Assembly: GCA_020809705.1 (NCBI GenBank)
Contig: CP085833.1
Location: 1,488,001-1,552,000, forward strand
DNA from: Calonectria ilicicola
Taxonomy: Eukaryota > Ascomycota > Sordariomycetes > Hypocreales > Nectriaceae
Length of the DNA: 64,000 bases
Direction of reading: 5' to 3'
This document shows, one piece after another, positions 35,115 to 48,373 of the stretch. How positions within the stretch are numbered: position 1 is the first letter of the stretch; each line of letters starts with the position of its first letter. The position numbers and the translations under genes are program-made. A model generated the notes under the pieces. It searched no databases. It saw only the letters and a list, made by a program, of their open reading frames with translations, and had not been told where the DNA came from.

Positions 35115-36763
35115 TGACTGTCATCACTGGTGTAACTCTGCAACGTTACAATTTAAATCTTTGGAAAAGGTCATTTGCTTGAACGGCCCATCATGACTAC
35201 CCTATCATGGTTTGTGAGGACTTACATTTATTAGGTCTATAATTCATAAAGTCAGTTCGTCCAATAGCATTGATTCAATTATTGCAAATCAACTTTTTCT
35301 CCGCGCGAATTTCATATCTACTAGACGAAAAGTTTTTTAATCCCGCTCAACCACCCATATTTTCCCGAAAGAATTCTTTCACGGTCTAGACCGAGGTGAT
35401 GTTATTTACCTACCCCACATGACAACTTCAACCGCCACGCCGCATTCGCTAAACAACACTTTTCGAGCGGCGAACGCCCACTTGGACCCGGATCCCCCAC
35501 ATAGATGCTGTAGGTTTATCAATCAGATAATATTTGAGACATTAATGATTTGGGACCTTGGACAAGTCTGTCAAATGTAAGAACTTTTGGTTATGATTAT
35601 GGTTATGCATAGTCCTTTAGCCGAGTTAGCCGAGCTAGGCGATGAAGCCGAGCTAAGCGGCTCACCCGAGTAACGACTTTCCAAATCAAATCCAAGGCCG
35701 GCAAATGTCGTAAAACTTGGGAGCGAGGTGGATACGTTCCGCGGGGGTACTGCAATTTCTCCCCTTTCCGAGGCAAAGAAGGTTTTCTAGAAGTTGGTGC
35801 ATTACGCAATGCCACATACGCCACGATGTAGTTTATTTATGCTGCAGAGAGTTTTGAGTGGCCAAATGCCTGCTGCATCATTGTCACCTGATATCTGTTA
35901 CAGCAACCCAATCGATCTACAGACGGCTTTAGCAAGGGGGTGATTGAGGTTAAAATTAGCGACACATGAGCGGTAAATCAAAATTTCCTGGTAGGACGAA
36001 TAGAGTGAACCGGAGCACATGCCGGTACCCCACGTCCATATCTTGAGCAGAGATGGACTCGCGGAAACGGCGGGTTCTTTAGATGACGGGGCGCCTAAGC
36101 CGGTGCTAGTCTATAGCCGGTAAGTGGGATCTATAGAATTATGCTAAGCTGGAATTTCTGGGCCTGCGATTTGCCGGTGTAGAGAGACATCCCACGTCAC
36201 TGAAACCCATACCGAGATATGTAATGCTGGATGGAGCATTTCCACCGTTCCACGCTGTGCCCATAGACGGCCCGTGGACAAAAAGATCCGAATGGGCATG
36301 GATCTGCAGCTGGATCCCGGAAAAACCACTCATGCTGGGTCCAACGCTTATCCAAACTCTGCTTTGTGCCCGTAGCTGCGGAGAGATCACTGCCACCGTT
36401 GTATGTCATCATAATTCCAATCATGTTCAATCAATGGCTGGAAGGAAAAATTCTCCTTCTGCCGTATGGGCCACGTCACGACCCACGCCTCAAGGATCCC
36501 ATGTATTAAAAGGCTCTCTGATTGCCATCTCTTGCTATATGCTAAACGGCTAAGGAAACAACCGGTCAATGGAATGGCAAGGAGTAATCGTTTATAATTG
36601 ATCGGCACCAGCACCGACAATCCTCTCCTTTTACTCTCTGTCCCTCTCGAAGAAGCTCGAATTGCAGTTTCATTTCTGCTGCTTTGTTGTTTGAGAGGCC
36701 CATCACCAAATCCACACCCTCGACCCCATACTACGCAAGGCAAGAGGAGACAAGTCCATTGTG
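35115..36763. other. 1.65-kb intergenic region, no gene seen
   Basis: Between the regulator and the PD40 gene, both plus strand. It includes a cluster of short GAGCTAAGC-like repeats near 35618-35665 and no frame with family resemblance. The promoter of the PD40 gene should lie at its right end. Confidence 0.5.
35618..35670 (+). repeat. short imperfect repeats of CCGAGCTAAGC type
   Basis: Four or five degenerate copies of a 9-11 base unit (CCGAGTTAG, CCGAGCTAGG, CCGAGCTAAG, CCGAGTAA), some separated by short spacers. The core GAGCT-AGC is partly palindromic. Role unknown. Confidence 0.5.
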
Positions 36764-38809
36764 ATGCGTGTTTCTATTGCTTCCGTGCTCGGCCTCGCCG
36801 CTGGCCTCGCGCTTGCAGGATGCCCCTATGCCGACAAGAAAGGAGAGCCTCGTGAGTGTCCCTATGCTAGCAAGCTCGCTCGCGACTCGGAACACAAGGG
36901 CAGCTCTGGCGCTGTGGTGAAACGTACCCCCCCGGCTGCCGACAAACTTGGAGTGTTTTACTTCAACCGAATTGCACCCTCGGGATCAGAAATATGGATT
37001 TCCAACGCTGATGGCAGCAACGCCACTCGTCTGCTTGGAAACCAGTCGGAGCCGTTCGACTACCACCCCAGTTGGTCTCAGGATGGCGAATGGATAGTCT
37101 TCACTAGCGAGAGACGAGCAGATGGCCAATCTGATCTATACCGAACTAGTGTCGACGGCACGAAATTCGAGACACTTGTGTCAAGCGATTCGTTTGAGGA
37201 TATGGGTAGCCTGTCTCCCGATGGCTCCAAGCTCGCTTATATCTCGACCGCTATCAACTACACCACCAACGTTTTCGTCAAAGACCTTTCGACCGGAACC
37301 ACACTGAATGTCACTGGCAGTGATGAGACCGTCGGTAGCTTTGTGGGACCTCATAGCTTCTATCGACCCTCGTGGTCGCCCGACGGCGAGTGGCTTGCTT
37401 TCAGTTCCGACGCCAACACCCAATGGACCGGCCATAGTGATGGTACTGGTTGGGAGCATACTCAGACGCTTGCGCTCTACGTTGTACGACCGGATGGAAG
37501 TGACTTCCGCAAGGTTATCGGACAGGACGAATACTGCCTTGGTTCTCCTCAGTGGTCGCCTGATGGAAATCGCATTATATACTATAATCTTACAAGGGAA
37601 GGAACATATGCAGCGCATGGAACTAGTGGTCAACAAAGCACTGTTGTATCCCAGATCTTCAGTGTTGATGTGGCTTCTGGAAAAGATGTGGTCCAGCACA
37701 CCTTTGACGATTCTTTGAAGGCTTCCGGTCACTATATTGGAGACGACAGCGAGAACGTTGGCTACCTTGTCAAGGCTGGCACAAACCCGGGACTTAACTA
37801 CACGTCTCCCGGTGGTGCCCACGCCTATTTCAACAGCTCCTCCGTACGCAACCCTTCGTGGTCACCCGATGGCACGCAAGTCGTTTACGAGGTGTACGCA
37901 TGGGAGCAGCGCCAGGCTGAGAAGCCTCTCTTCAGCTGGGACCACGAATGGGAGTACCGTTTCATGGATGTGTTCCCCCAGTTTAACAATGCTACCAAGC
38001 GTTTGGCGACGACGGAGAAGCAGCTCGGAAATTCTTCGTCCTCTGTTGTGCTCACCGATGCTGAATACACTGACCTGGTTCGAGCTTTTGATGTCTATGA
38101 CGTCAACAGCACTGCCGTCGAGAAGGCATTGTACGCTTCGGGTCTGGCAGGTGCTTTTCAGCCCACCTGGACAGCTGATGGATCCAAGCTAGCTGTTGGA
38201 TTCGGTACTTGGTTCTTCAACCGCGTATATTACCCAGGCAGCCTGTATCTATTCAACCCCAACGATACTGGAAATTACGAAAGGTTGACTGATGGCTCTC
38301 TGAATGCGGGATTTCCTTCCTTTTCTCCTGATGGCAGCAAGCTTGTCTACCGTCTTTGGGACTGGAACAATGGTCCCCTGGGCCTGCATGTCATGGATCT
38401 TGCTACGGGAAATTCGACTCAAATCACTTCTGGTTGGGATAATACGCCTGGTTGGTCACCTGACGGCGAGCTTATCGTCTTCACTCGTCAAACCAACTGG
38501 ACCTCAGGAAATAGCTGGGATGACGACCGCTTCGACATCTGCACCATAAAGCCCGACGGTACTGACTTGAAGGTGCTGACTGATTCGGAAGCTAACGACG
38601 CTCATGCTGTCTGGTCTACTGACGGACGCATCATGTACAGCAGCGGCATGTACGGTTTCCGCGATGAAAGCGCATTGTATGACAACACCTTCCAGCCCTA
38701 TGGTCAGATTGTTGTTATGAATGCAGATGGATCCAACAAGACCATGTTGACGGATAGTATGTGGGAAGACTCAATGCCTCTGTATGTGTGGAGTTCGGGC
38801 TTTGATTAA
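36764..38809 (+). CDS. secreted TolB-like PD40 beta-propeller protein, 681 aa
   Basis: An intronless frame with ATG at 36764. Residues 1-19 form a signal peptide ending in LALAGC, which looks like a bacterial lipobox but here may only be a signal peptidase site. Two CPYA motifs follow. About nine WSPDG-type PD40 units are visible (for example PSWSQDGEWIVF, PSWSPDGEWLAF, PQWSPDGNRIIY, PSFSPDGSKLVY, PGWSPDGELIVF), the pattern of TolB-like six- to eight-bladed propellers. Many N-x-S/T sites fit passage through the secretory route. No protease or other catalytic domain is attached. The absence of introns in a neighbourhood of intron-rich genes, and the bacterial-type fold, allow an old transfer from bacteria; a role in binding or in carbohydrate metabolism is only a guess. 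Confidence 0.85.
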   Translation: MRVSIASVLGLAAGLALAGCPYADKKGEPRECPYASKLARDSEHKGSSGAVVKRTPPAADKLGVFYFNRIAPSGSEIWISNADGSNATRLLGNQSEPFDYHPSWSQDGEWIVFTSERRADGQSDLYRTSVDGTKFETLVSSDSFEDMGSLSPDGSKLAYISTAINYTTNVFVKDLSTGTTLNVTGSDETVGSFVGPHSFYRPSWSPDGEWLAFSSDANTQWTGHSDGTGWEHTQTLALYVVRPDGSDFRKVIGQDEYCLGSPQWSPDGNRIIYYNLTREGTYAAHGTSGQQSTVVSQIFSVDVASGKDVVQHTFDDSLKASGHYIGDDSENVGYLVKAGTNPGLNYTSPGGAHAYFNSSSVRNPSWSPDGTQVVYEVYAWEQRQAEKPLFSWDHEWEYRFMDVFPQFNNATKRLATTEKQLGNSSSSVVLTDAEYTDLVRAFDVYDVNSTAVEKALYASGLAGAFQPTWTADGSKLAVGFGTWFFNRVYYPGSLYLFNPNDTGNYERLTDGSLNAGFPSFSPDGSKLVYRLWDWNNGPLGLHVMDLATGNSTQITSGWDNTPGWSPDGELIVFTRQTNWTSGNSWDDDRFDICTIKPDGTDLKVLTDSEANDAHAVWSTDGRIMYSSGMYGFRDESALYDNTFQPYGQIVVMNADGSNKTMLTDSMWEDSMPLYVWSSGFD

Positions 38810-41197
38810 TATTGTATTTGTAAATATGAGGATGAGATGTAACAGATACTGGTAGCGTACAAGGCTAGTACTAATAGGAGAATTGACAAATACGAAATTT
38901 ATTTCCTTATATGACCGATGCATGATAAAATAAATGCTCTTTTTTTGTTGAAGAGAATGACGCCTCGTGATAATTTGACTTGAGACTCTGAGATGGGTTC
39001 GTGGTGAATGGTAGAAGCATCTGAAGGAAAACACAAAGCTCGGTTTCGAGGGTATCTTTTGAATTGTGGTACACCTAAGTTTACCGGTTGGTGCTACAGC
39101 TTGTAGGGTAAGCTATTTTCAAGGCCCAATCGCATCAGGGGTAATTACCAATCTCACCAGGAGTACCTGGGACTACATTGCCTTGGCAGTCGAAGCCAAT
39201 AAGTGTTTCTAAGCGAGACCGAGATATATTTAATACTTGGCACTACGTAGAAGATAAAAGAATATTAAATGCTGCGTGGTCATCCCTCCTGATCCTTGCA
39301 GCTTACTCTTTTCCTTTCTACCAAGACATATGTCAAATCTAAAAATACAACCCCTGATGAACTTTGATCCTCGCGGAGGGAAAATTCCGCGTGAAAATAC
39401 TGTGCATATTTTCTTTATCGGGATATAATAGAGAACAATTAAGCTGACCGAGCAAGATGGATGGTCGCGTGAGCAACCTGCAGTACTCAGCTGGAAGTTG
39501 GTCAGATTCTACCCGCGGAGGAGCGGAAAATGGGCCAATCAGGGTTTTGCCAAGACTCATGCGAAACATGGGATGAACTTTATCCATGCTATCTGAAATT
39601 CCTTCAAAATTCATTCGGCTCCACCATTACGAAGGAAAATGGTTGGGTGAGGTCTATTGTATTCTTCTTTGGTGTAACTTTGATCTTTGAGCGACGAGAG
39701 ACTAATATATACCTTTTAAAGTCAAGCTAGAGGTATATTATTCGCTGTATAAATCATCTTGATTTCCATGACTTGTATCATGGCATGCTCTCCTTATTTG
39801 ATTGTATAAAGAACGAACCCTGAGCCATGTTCTACCATAAATATACCTACGACGCGACTTGAAACCACGTACTATCGTATGTGCTGACTGTAGTGGCTAT
39901 GAGCGTATATCTTCCATCTCATTGGAAGTCGGGACGAACGGTGGTCTCACACTCGAGATAGTCGGTCTTTGAATCAACCAAGCCGGATTTCTTTTTGGAG
40001 TATTTATTTGATGTACCTCAAATTATGGAAAATGAGTTTTTTCAAGCCGCCTCAAATGCCTTCTCAGTTGTAGCAAGTGGCTGCCTAGCTGAGGTTCGTC
40101 AACCAAGCTAGAGTGACAAATGACCTGCCGCCTTTTACTTGATCCGCCCTTGGATATCGTGCAGTGTGTGATTTTAAAACAAGATAATTATTAATACTTG
40201 AGAAAATTTAATATCTCTGCATTAACAACAGTGTGCGGGCGACAGGAAATTTGTGATTTTTTCATCTTGGCCAACTCGCACACGCGTAATGAACGACTCG
40301 CACTCGGATGCGCTGACCAGCATATACCTTCCATGACAAGCAATGTGAAAACAGATAGGATTGCTGCGTAAAAATTTGTAATTCATCCTGTCCTTCTTGT
40401 TGTGGCGATGACCTTGCCTGCCTGCTCCGAGCAAGGATGGGCTGTTTTGTTCCAGGCCTTGGTCAATGAGTCGTTCGCACTCCAGCCAGCCATTTGCGGG
40501 ATGGTCTGCGGGAATGGGGTGCGTCCTCCGGCCAGAGCTGGAACTTGAAACGCCCTGAACCGGGGCTGTGAACCGATGCGGCTGCAGTTGGCTTTGGCTG
40601 TTGGGACCAACATGCATCCTTCGAGCACTAGCGAGTTTCGCCGCCCCTCTTTGTGGCTGTCGATGCTCCAATGGCTTGGGCGAGATAGCCGCCGACCGAG
40701 TGGTTCATGAACCGGTTTCCAAAAGCAATTGATCAGATTCGATTGGGAATGCGAAAATACCTAGAGAACTGCCTTGTTCTACCGTCTAGGTTGATCTTTA
40801 CAGTGCCATCCTTCCGCTTCCCGTTCCCCACCAACGGCTTCCCGCGCCCCATCCGCCCGCACCAACCGAAGGATGCGCCTCAATCCTTCCAATTTGTATG
40901 CATACGAATCACACAAGATCCGGTATCAAAAAAATGTGCCTCGAGTCGTATGTTGCGCGTCTAGCAGTTTATCCGGTACACGGCAGATAGGACTTGATAG
41001 ATTTGTATAAAACAATTCGGGCTTCTTTCTTTGTCAATACTTTAATTTCTGTGATTCAACAACGCTCGTGCTTCAGCTCGTGCAGCAATATCCTCATCCA
41101 CAGTTCGTCTGCACTCTATTCCAACCGCCCTAGCATCGAACCCCGAAATCTAGCTTCCGACGAGAATTTTGTCAGCTCGCTCCCAAATACTGCAACA
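38810..41197. other. 2.4-kb AT-rich intergenic region
   Basis: Separates the PD40 gene from the rhodopsin-domain gene. Frames on both strands are short or lack an ATG; the longest (minus strand, 40671-40222) starts at a TTG and has no family resemblance. The right end should hold the promoter of the downstream gene. Confidence 0.5.
41006..41012 (+). promoter_or_regulatory. TATA-like box of the rhodopsin-domain gene
   Basis: TATAAAA about 186 nt upstream of the chosen ATG. With a normal leader length this is a plausible core promoter element. Confidence 0.4.
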
Positions 41198-42547
41198 ATG
41201 TCGGTTGAGGACCCCGACTCGCCCGTCATGCCGCCGCCGCCTGGCATCAAAGCCAACTTCGACAACCCCCCAAACCGCAATAGTGAAGCCCGGATCTCGA
41301 TAACCGTTTGTCTCATCGTGACGACACTATGTGTTGTATTTCGTGCATGCGCTCGGTGGAAGTTGGATAAAAAGATCTCTCATTTGGAAGGTACTTGATG
41401 CCAAATTAAATGCTTCGATAAACCGCTAACATGCTGGCGTAGTCTTAATGATACTTGCCTATGTACGTTGACCAGTTTTATCGGCTACTCCCTTCTCTTT
41501 CTCGACACCCTATTGACTTTTTCTTTTCACCAATAGATAGCTTATGGAGCAACATTATACTCTTCAATCCAGTTCCTTTGGACGCCAGGGTATTTCGTTC
41601 ATGCCTGGAACCTCCACAATTCAGAACTCATCAGGCCTACAAAAGTGAGTTGGCCATTTTTCTGCCGATAACCAGACAGCTGACCGGATTAGCTTGTAAG
41701 AATCCAGGTCGCGAGTTACTCGATAGTCATGCCGCTCTTGAAAACCGCCACAATGCTCGATTGGTGCCGATTATTTGTTCCCGGAGCCAGATCCAAAAGC
41801 GGGTTTTGGTGGATATGCATCATTGTCATCGGAATGCAGTGGCTCTGGGGGATCGCATGCGTGATATTTGTGAATATCCCCTGTATGGGCATCTGGAATT
41901 GTTCCGTTAAGCAGTGCTATCGCGTCTCCGACGTTTTACTCACATCGGCGAGTGTCCAAGTGGTTACCATTCTAGTAATGGTGATTTTGCCACAAAAGAA
42001 GATATGGAGCCTCAAATTAACCTGGCAAAAACGACTGGGAGTGTCAGCCATGTTCGGAGTTGGTTCAATGTGTGTAGACCCGTATCATTCCGTGCATTAC
42101 GTGATGATGTATTGTAACTGACACATACCCAGTGCCTTGGCCTCAGCATGCCTCCGATTCTTCCACACCGCGGCATATAGCAAATCCTACGACCAGATAT
42201 TTCACCTTGGCTATGTCTTGGAATGGTCTAATGTCGAAATGACGTGCGATTTCTGCGTCTTCAGCGCGGCCTTCCTGCCTAGGGTCATAAAGGAGTGCAG
42301 TCTTCCGCTGTGCATCAGTAGAATGCTTGGAACAGAAGTGACTGAGATTTCCGACTACTCAAAATTTGCAGACCGCCACAGCCAAAAATATAGGTCTCAG
42401 CAAACTACTTCTCATGGTACGGCTTCAGAAGGAGATGAGATTGCTATGTCATCGTCCAACGTTCATAGGGTGGAATCACAAGAGTATCTACAACCAGAAG
42501 TGGCCTACATGGGGAACAAGTGGATAACGACTACATTGAAAAGATGA
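41198..42547 (+). CDS. rhodopsin-domain integral membrane protein, 370 aa
   Basis: Five exons: 41198-41390, 41443-41462 (20 nt), 41537-41644, 41693-42069 and 42133-42547. Splicing gives a seven-span protein of the fungal rhodopsin-domain family (related to PTH11-type receptors but without a CFEM domain). Recognisable segments are ISITVCLIVTTLCVVFRACARW in TM1, FLWTPGYFVHAWNLH, MPLLKTATMLDWCRLFVPG in TM3, FGVGS-ALASACLRF across exon 5, and WSNVEMTCDFCVF near the last span. The C-terminal 90 residues are a Ser-rich cytosolic tail. It should sit in the plasma membrane; ligand and signalling role are unknown. Confidence 0.8.
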
Positions 42548-43600
42548 ACGAAATTGATACAAATTTGGGGTCTTATACTGATTGGTGGAGTTATGTAAGC
42601 TATGATACCAACGTGACGTTATATAATGAATACACGTATATATATGACATAAAGTAAACCGGCACCCCTTGGTACCTGAACGCTACAAGCATGAATTAAT
42701 GTCAATTACATAAAAGTGCACTCCGGTCGTAGCATATTGCCGAAGTTTGTCGTTGGGGGACCAAACCCGGCCGGACAAAATTGAAAGCCCCAGGGTGAGT
42801 CCGTGCCTACCCTACATGACACACCCGCTCTGCAAGAAAGTGGCTGATAGTCCTCGGCACCTAAAGTCGTTAAGACCATACGTGGTGGGATGCTTGGGGG
42901 ATTTACTTGCAATAGCTGGTTACCACCCGCGTAAACAAGCTGTTGCCTCTGAACTCTAATGACAAGGTATCGCTAGCGAGGACAACGCTGATATTTCTCG
43001 TAGTTGAGAAATATAGGCCCATATCAGACTCTGTAAAGTACTGGGTGCATGCTGAACGGAAAATTGTAAAACAGATCCATTGGAATTGGTGATGACTTTG
43101 GTTTTGATGACTGCTGTAGCCCCGCTTTCCCACAGGTGAGTTTAGAAGTGCCGTTTGACTTTTGCCCTGACCCAATGCGTTAGGTTTGCGCTTCATTTTA
43201 ACTATTGTACATAAACCATAAACCCCGCTCTTTTCTCGTTCAGATACGATTTTACCAACTTATCCGCCGAAAATGTCGAATGCTGGCAGTTTTGTCAGAG
43301 CCCTCTGAATCTTCGCCTTTGCACTAAGAGCACTTGTGCTTCTCTATTTCAAAAGAGATTTCAGTGAGTTTATTATCCTTGAAATCTTTTTATTGAATTT
43401 CATATGATATCAATTGAATGACTATTACTAGTGCCAATTAGCCCTCGCATAATTCCAATCTTGGCCCTAATGCCCGGGATATCCTAGCTCACCTGGTCTT
43501 TAGGCTAACCGTTCTCACAGCTGTTACATCCATTGGAGTCTGATGCAATCCTGGTGTTTGCATTTCAAGAATTATATCATAATTGGATAACATTAACCTC
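42548..43600. other. convergent intergenic region, no gene seen
   Basis: Between the 3' ends of the rhodopsin-domain gene and the dehydrogenase gene. AT-rich, with no frame resembling a protein family. Confidence 0.5.
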
Positions 43601-44427
<827 letters not shown>

Positions 44428-45673
44428 GGTGGATAAAAGTGGCAAAAGGCTATGCCGGTCTTTGAAAATTTAATGGAAATTGAAAGGGGTACCGAACGTC
44501 TGTAAAGGGCTGGCTGTTGTCTTGTTCAATAATGCGAGTGGCAGAGATTGGTCTATTTAAAGGCGAACAGTAGAGAGATTATTTTCTTTTCTTTCTTTTT
44601 GATGATACTGACCGAAAACTATTCCGAAAGATCGGGGCCCCGGATGTCACATATTTTCCGAGGGATATTGGAAGGGCCCGTGAGCACCTTTTACCTTCGT
44701 CTAACGTAGCGCTGCATGGCCTTTGAAAACTTTGGAGGGGAAGGCTAGTGATAAGCGCCATGACCTACCGTGTCTAATTGGCCAACCCCTGCTTTTTTGC
44801 GGGATGATCATTCTCCCAGCATCCTGATAACCTGGTTGAGCATTGACAGATCTGTGGAGAAAGTAGAGCCGCCTCGTTTACGAAATACTGGCAAATCGCC
44901 ACTCCCTTGCTTAGGGGCACCGTGGATTTTCTTTTCCGATAGTCTGGTAAGATACGGAACATATTTCATCTCTCGAATCTATTGAACACAAAGTGCTATT
45001 ACTGTATGATCTACCTCTCTTATTATCTACCCATAGTCGCGGCAACATGAATAGAAAGCCATAGCCTGCGAGCTCGGCGCGGTGGCACGTTGGAACCAAT
45101 AGCATGGCGGCTTTGAATTGATGCATTTAGATTTGAGTGATTGATACGATACATCCAAATTGGTCAATTCTCTTGATCAGTGGCGTTGAGCCAGAGAGAT
45201 TCAGACAAAGATGTCCTTATGTGTATTTCACACCATTCAATCTTCGCAATGTCTCCCTCGCGACCAATTCCTAGCCTCAGAGAACCTTCCCCCCTCTCGC
45301 GAATATGGCCGTAGCGGAGACGTACCTATTTCATCGTTTTTAAAACCTGTGACCCATTAACTCTGTAGGAGATTTGACACCCTGGAAGTGATGGAAGCCT
45401 GTTGAGGCGAAGCCTACTATTTCCGGCCTGATGGCAAATGGGCGCAATTGACACTCAGGATACCTCCGAGCAACCACTGCGCAAGACAGAACACAAACGG
45501 CCATCCATAGCCAAGAAATAGCACGTACAAAAATAGCGTCTCTGATCTCGGTCTTCGTCATAGATACGCCGTGATCATCTTGGAACTCAGGCTGTGATTC
45601 TTGTCTAAGGGAAAGCCCTCCGGCCCACGGTGAGTATTTCTTTTCTTCACATAGTACTAACGTAATTCCTATT
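44428..45673. other. intergenic region, no gene seen
   Basis: Contains the promoter of the dehydrogenase and the 3' UTR of the CorA-like gene. Open frames are shorter than 75 codons and none resembles a known family. Confidence 0.5.
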
Positions 45674-47656
45674 TTAGATAAGATTTTCTTGATCCTGTTT
45701 TTTCTCTTTTCGTTCCCACCACCATGACGTTAAAACTGTACATGCAGCGAGGAAGATGGTGGTCAAGACAGCAACCCAGATTTCTCCATGAATCCTTAAT
45801 ATGAAATCATTTCCAGGGTCCTCCGCGATTTCATTCTTCTTTTCAAACCAGACCAGAGTTGTACTAAAGAACGACTGCGTTAACCAAGTTAGAAAATGAC
45901 TCAGGTTATGATGGTCCGTTGGATGAAGCTATGGCGGGGCGAAGCTGACCAATACCAGGTTTGCAGGTAAATAAAACAGTGCAACCATTGTCATTATCCG
46001 CATTGTACGTGAATCTTTGTAAGTCTTCGTAGTAATTGATGCCATGACCTTCGTCTCGACTGAATCTGTTTGTGCGATTTGGGCGAGCCTGAGGCCATTA
46101 AGGCGCAGGAGTTCTTGTTGATGTAGATGCATAATATCATCATACTTCAGTAATAATTTAGTCATTAAAACGCAACTTGAGAAAGAATATTGTACAAAGA
46201 AACTTACGATCGATCTAATATCTTCTGAAAGGCTCAAAAGCCTATGAGTAGTTTGTTTGTAATTCCGTACTTCATTCGCTATGTTGTTGACCTCATGCTT
46301 GAATCGCGCACGAGATGCCCTGGCAATGTCAACCATACGTGAGATCGAATTCTCATGTACAATGAGACTTGTTGTTGTGTTTAAAAGATTTACTAGTATG
46401 GAAAGAATATGATGTAACTTGCGTCGAATGCCATGGATTTCTTGCTTTGTTGAAATATCGAGTCCGTAGTCACCATATGGCTTAGAAATAGAAACTTTCG
46501 AATTCTGGAAATCATGTGCAATTATTAGCCAACAAATAGTCCATCGCCAAGCACAAGATTGAGAGCGGCCGGCGAAAGGTGTAGCAACAGTAATCGAAAT
46601 TGTAACACTTCAGAGATAAGCAAGAGTACCAAGGCACTAACCAAACCATTGAGCTGTTCAGCTATGTAATTTAAATATGGCCTGAATTCCGCAATACCAG
46701 CGGTTAAATAGGCAATATGCAGGCCCATTGGATGAAATGAATATGAAGTTTTAGCTCCGCCCAAGTTTGTGGCGTATCGTTCAGGGGGTTGCACAATGAT
46801 GCAGCTGAATCCTTTGTGCCGGAAAGAATATTTTTGATGTATTGCTGAATGGCGACAAGACCAGGGATCATTGAGCTGTCGTCTGTGAAGTTCGAAATGA
46901 CGTATATTGTAGCAAATCTCTTAGATTCCCTTTGTCAATTTCGTTATAATTTTAATTGCATGAAGTGAGCCTACCATAGGATGTTGCTCCAAATTCGCTG
47001 CTCTCATCAGACTGAAAACAGCCAAATACGTGCGGGTTCTTGGATGTCGTAAAAGTACAATAACAAGCCATGAAATCTTCGTCCTTTGAGGAAAACTTCC
47101 TACCGAAACCCATGAGGAGCTTTAGGAAATGAGCCGACACTTTATCTGCATCGAATATGCTTTCAAACATATCCAAAGTGATACTCAGCCGGCTCCACGA
47201 GTTTACCCGAGTTAGAATTCTTTTTGTGGGGAGAATAAAGTTAACAAAAGTTGGCTATTTTAGTAACTGGGCTACTTACAGTATCCTGGATGAGGCAGAT
47301 ATAGAGCATTCCTGAATTTCGGTATCGTTTCCATTAGCCATGCTAAGATCAGATCGCTGTTGAGAAGACCGATGTACCTTCAAAACGAATGCCAATTCAT
47401 TTGGATCAGAGATCCATCTCAATGTGTTTACTGCGCTTTGAGACTTCGCATCCTCTTGATCAAGAGGTTGACCTTGTTCAGAGGCATCAAATAATACCAC
47501 TCCAACCTTCGAGTTACTAGTTTCTGTAATAAATAGGTTGGGTACTAGCGCCTCGAATTCAGACTGCAAAGAAGGCTCAACCTCATTACGAGCAAAAGAG
47601 ACTGGGGATGCCTGTGCTTGATGCTCGGTCTGATCAATTACTAGCGATGAAACCAT
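45674..47656 (-). CDS. CorA-like membrane protein, 528 aa
   Basis: Six exons: 47656-47280, 47219-46975, 46919-46642, 46504-46208, 46144-45956 and 45874-45674. The long N-terminal region carries the fungal CorA-like pattern (CYNIRHFELH, NDPWSCRHSAIHQ, LQ/VQPPE). Then come a helical stalk (KHEVNNIANEVRNYKQTTHRLL and neighbouring segments) and two membrane spans: ALFYLPANL-SFFSTTLVWF, split by the last intron, and GEIWVAVLTTIFLAACTVL. The GMN signature of true Mg2+ channels is not present, so ion transport is doubtful; many fungal relatives are of unknown function. The acceptor at 46920 was chosen because it keeps a continuous frame; an alternative one gives a false frameshift. Confidence 0.78.
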
Positions 47657-48151
47657 TCTCAAGCAATAAAGGAAGCTGCTTTAGCACACCAAAAGATAGA
47701 ATGTCTGTACTAGTCCTAAACTTGGTTTGCGACCATCTATGACTATACAGTATGAGCAGTGGTGATAAAAGTATTTTCTTGGCTGGATATTGGTTGTTTA
47801 AAGATGTAACGTCAAAGTTGTTGGTGCTATGACGTATTAGAAGTATTGTTGACTGGGCATGGCGGAAGGTGGCTATGTAAGGTGGACTTGAGTTAGAGAT
47901 TTATGGAGCTCTGACGTGTCCAATGAGTAGTAAGAAAGAAGAGGTGAGCCAAAGTGCTAAACCAACACGTCTGCTTGTTACAGTACAGAATCAAGCGCAA
48001 AAGAAGTGAAAGGGGCTGTGTGAGTGCTAACGCTGATTAGTGCCAGTACTAGATGCTGCCAACCGCTCTACTAGCCATAAAACAGTTCTTACTACAATAG
48101 AAGCTTTTTCTGATAACATGGCGAATTATAAATACAATGGCTCAATGCTCT
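47657..48151. other. intergenic region upstream of the CorA-like gene
   Basis: About 0.5 kb, expected to hold the promoter of the CorA-like gene. No coding frame was seen. Confidence 0.45.
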
Positions 48152-48373
48152 TTATTGGCTGATTGTTTTTTTGTCAGGTAAATCATGGCCAAACTTGATT
48201 GCATCTGCCACTGTTGTGGCTTTGGAAATCCCTCTTGGCCGAGTCCGGTATTTGTTTTCAACTGCATAAGAGTCCTCTTGATTAAAATCTCCGGGGTTGA
48301 CCTGCGGCTACGTTAGTGCTGATGGTGGAGGGAGTCACTGTTTGCCTTGGTTGCCTTGTTGGCTTACAGGCAT
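48152..48373 (-). CDS. possible small protein, 51 aa
   Basis: A two-exon model: ATG plus one codon at 48373-48368, a 66-nt GT-AG intron (48367-48302), then 48301-48152 with a stop. The predicted peptide starts MPVNPGDFNQED, followed by a basic stretch (NKYRTRPRGISK) and ends KKTISQ. It has the look of the short basic proteins of unknown function found in many fungi. The tiny first exon is inferred only from the presence of an ATG, a donor and an acceptor that join in frame. Alternatively the second exon belongs to a longer gene or is chance. Confidence 0.35.

Noticed and set aside
40222..40671. 149-codon minus-strand frame
   Set aside because: The frame begins with TTG, not ATG, no splice partner was found and the sequence matches no family I know.
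46525..46794. Apparent frameshift in the third exon of the CorA-like gene
   Set aside because: Using the acceptor ending at 46920 instead of the one two bases further on gives one open frame through the exon, with better family-like segments (NIRHFELH, NDPWS).
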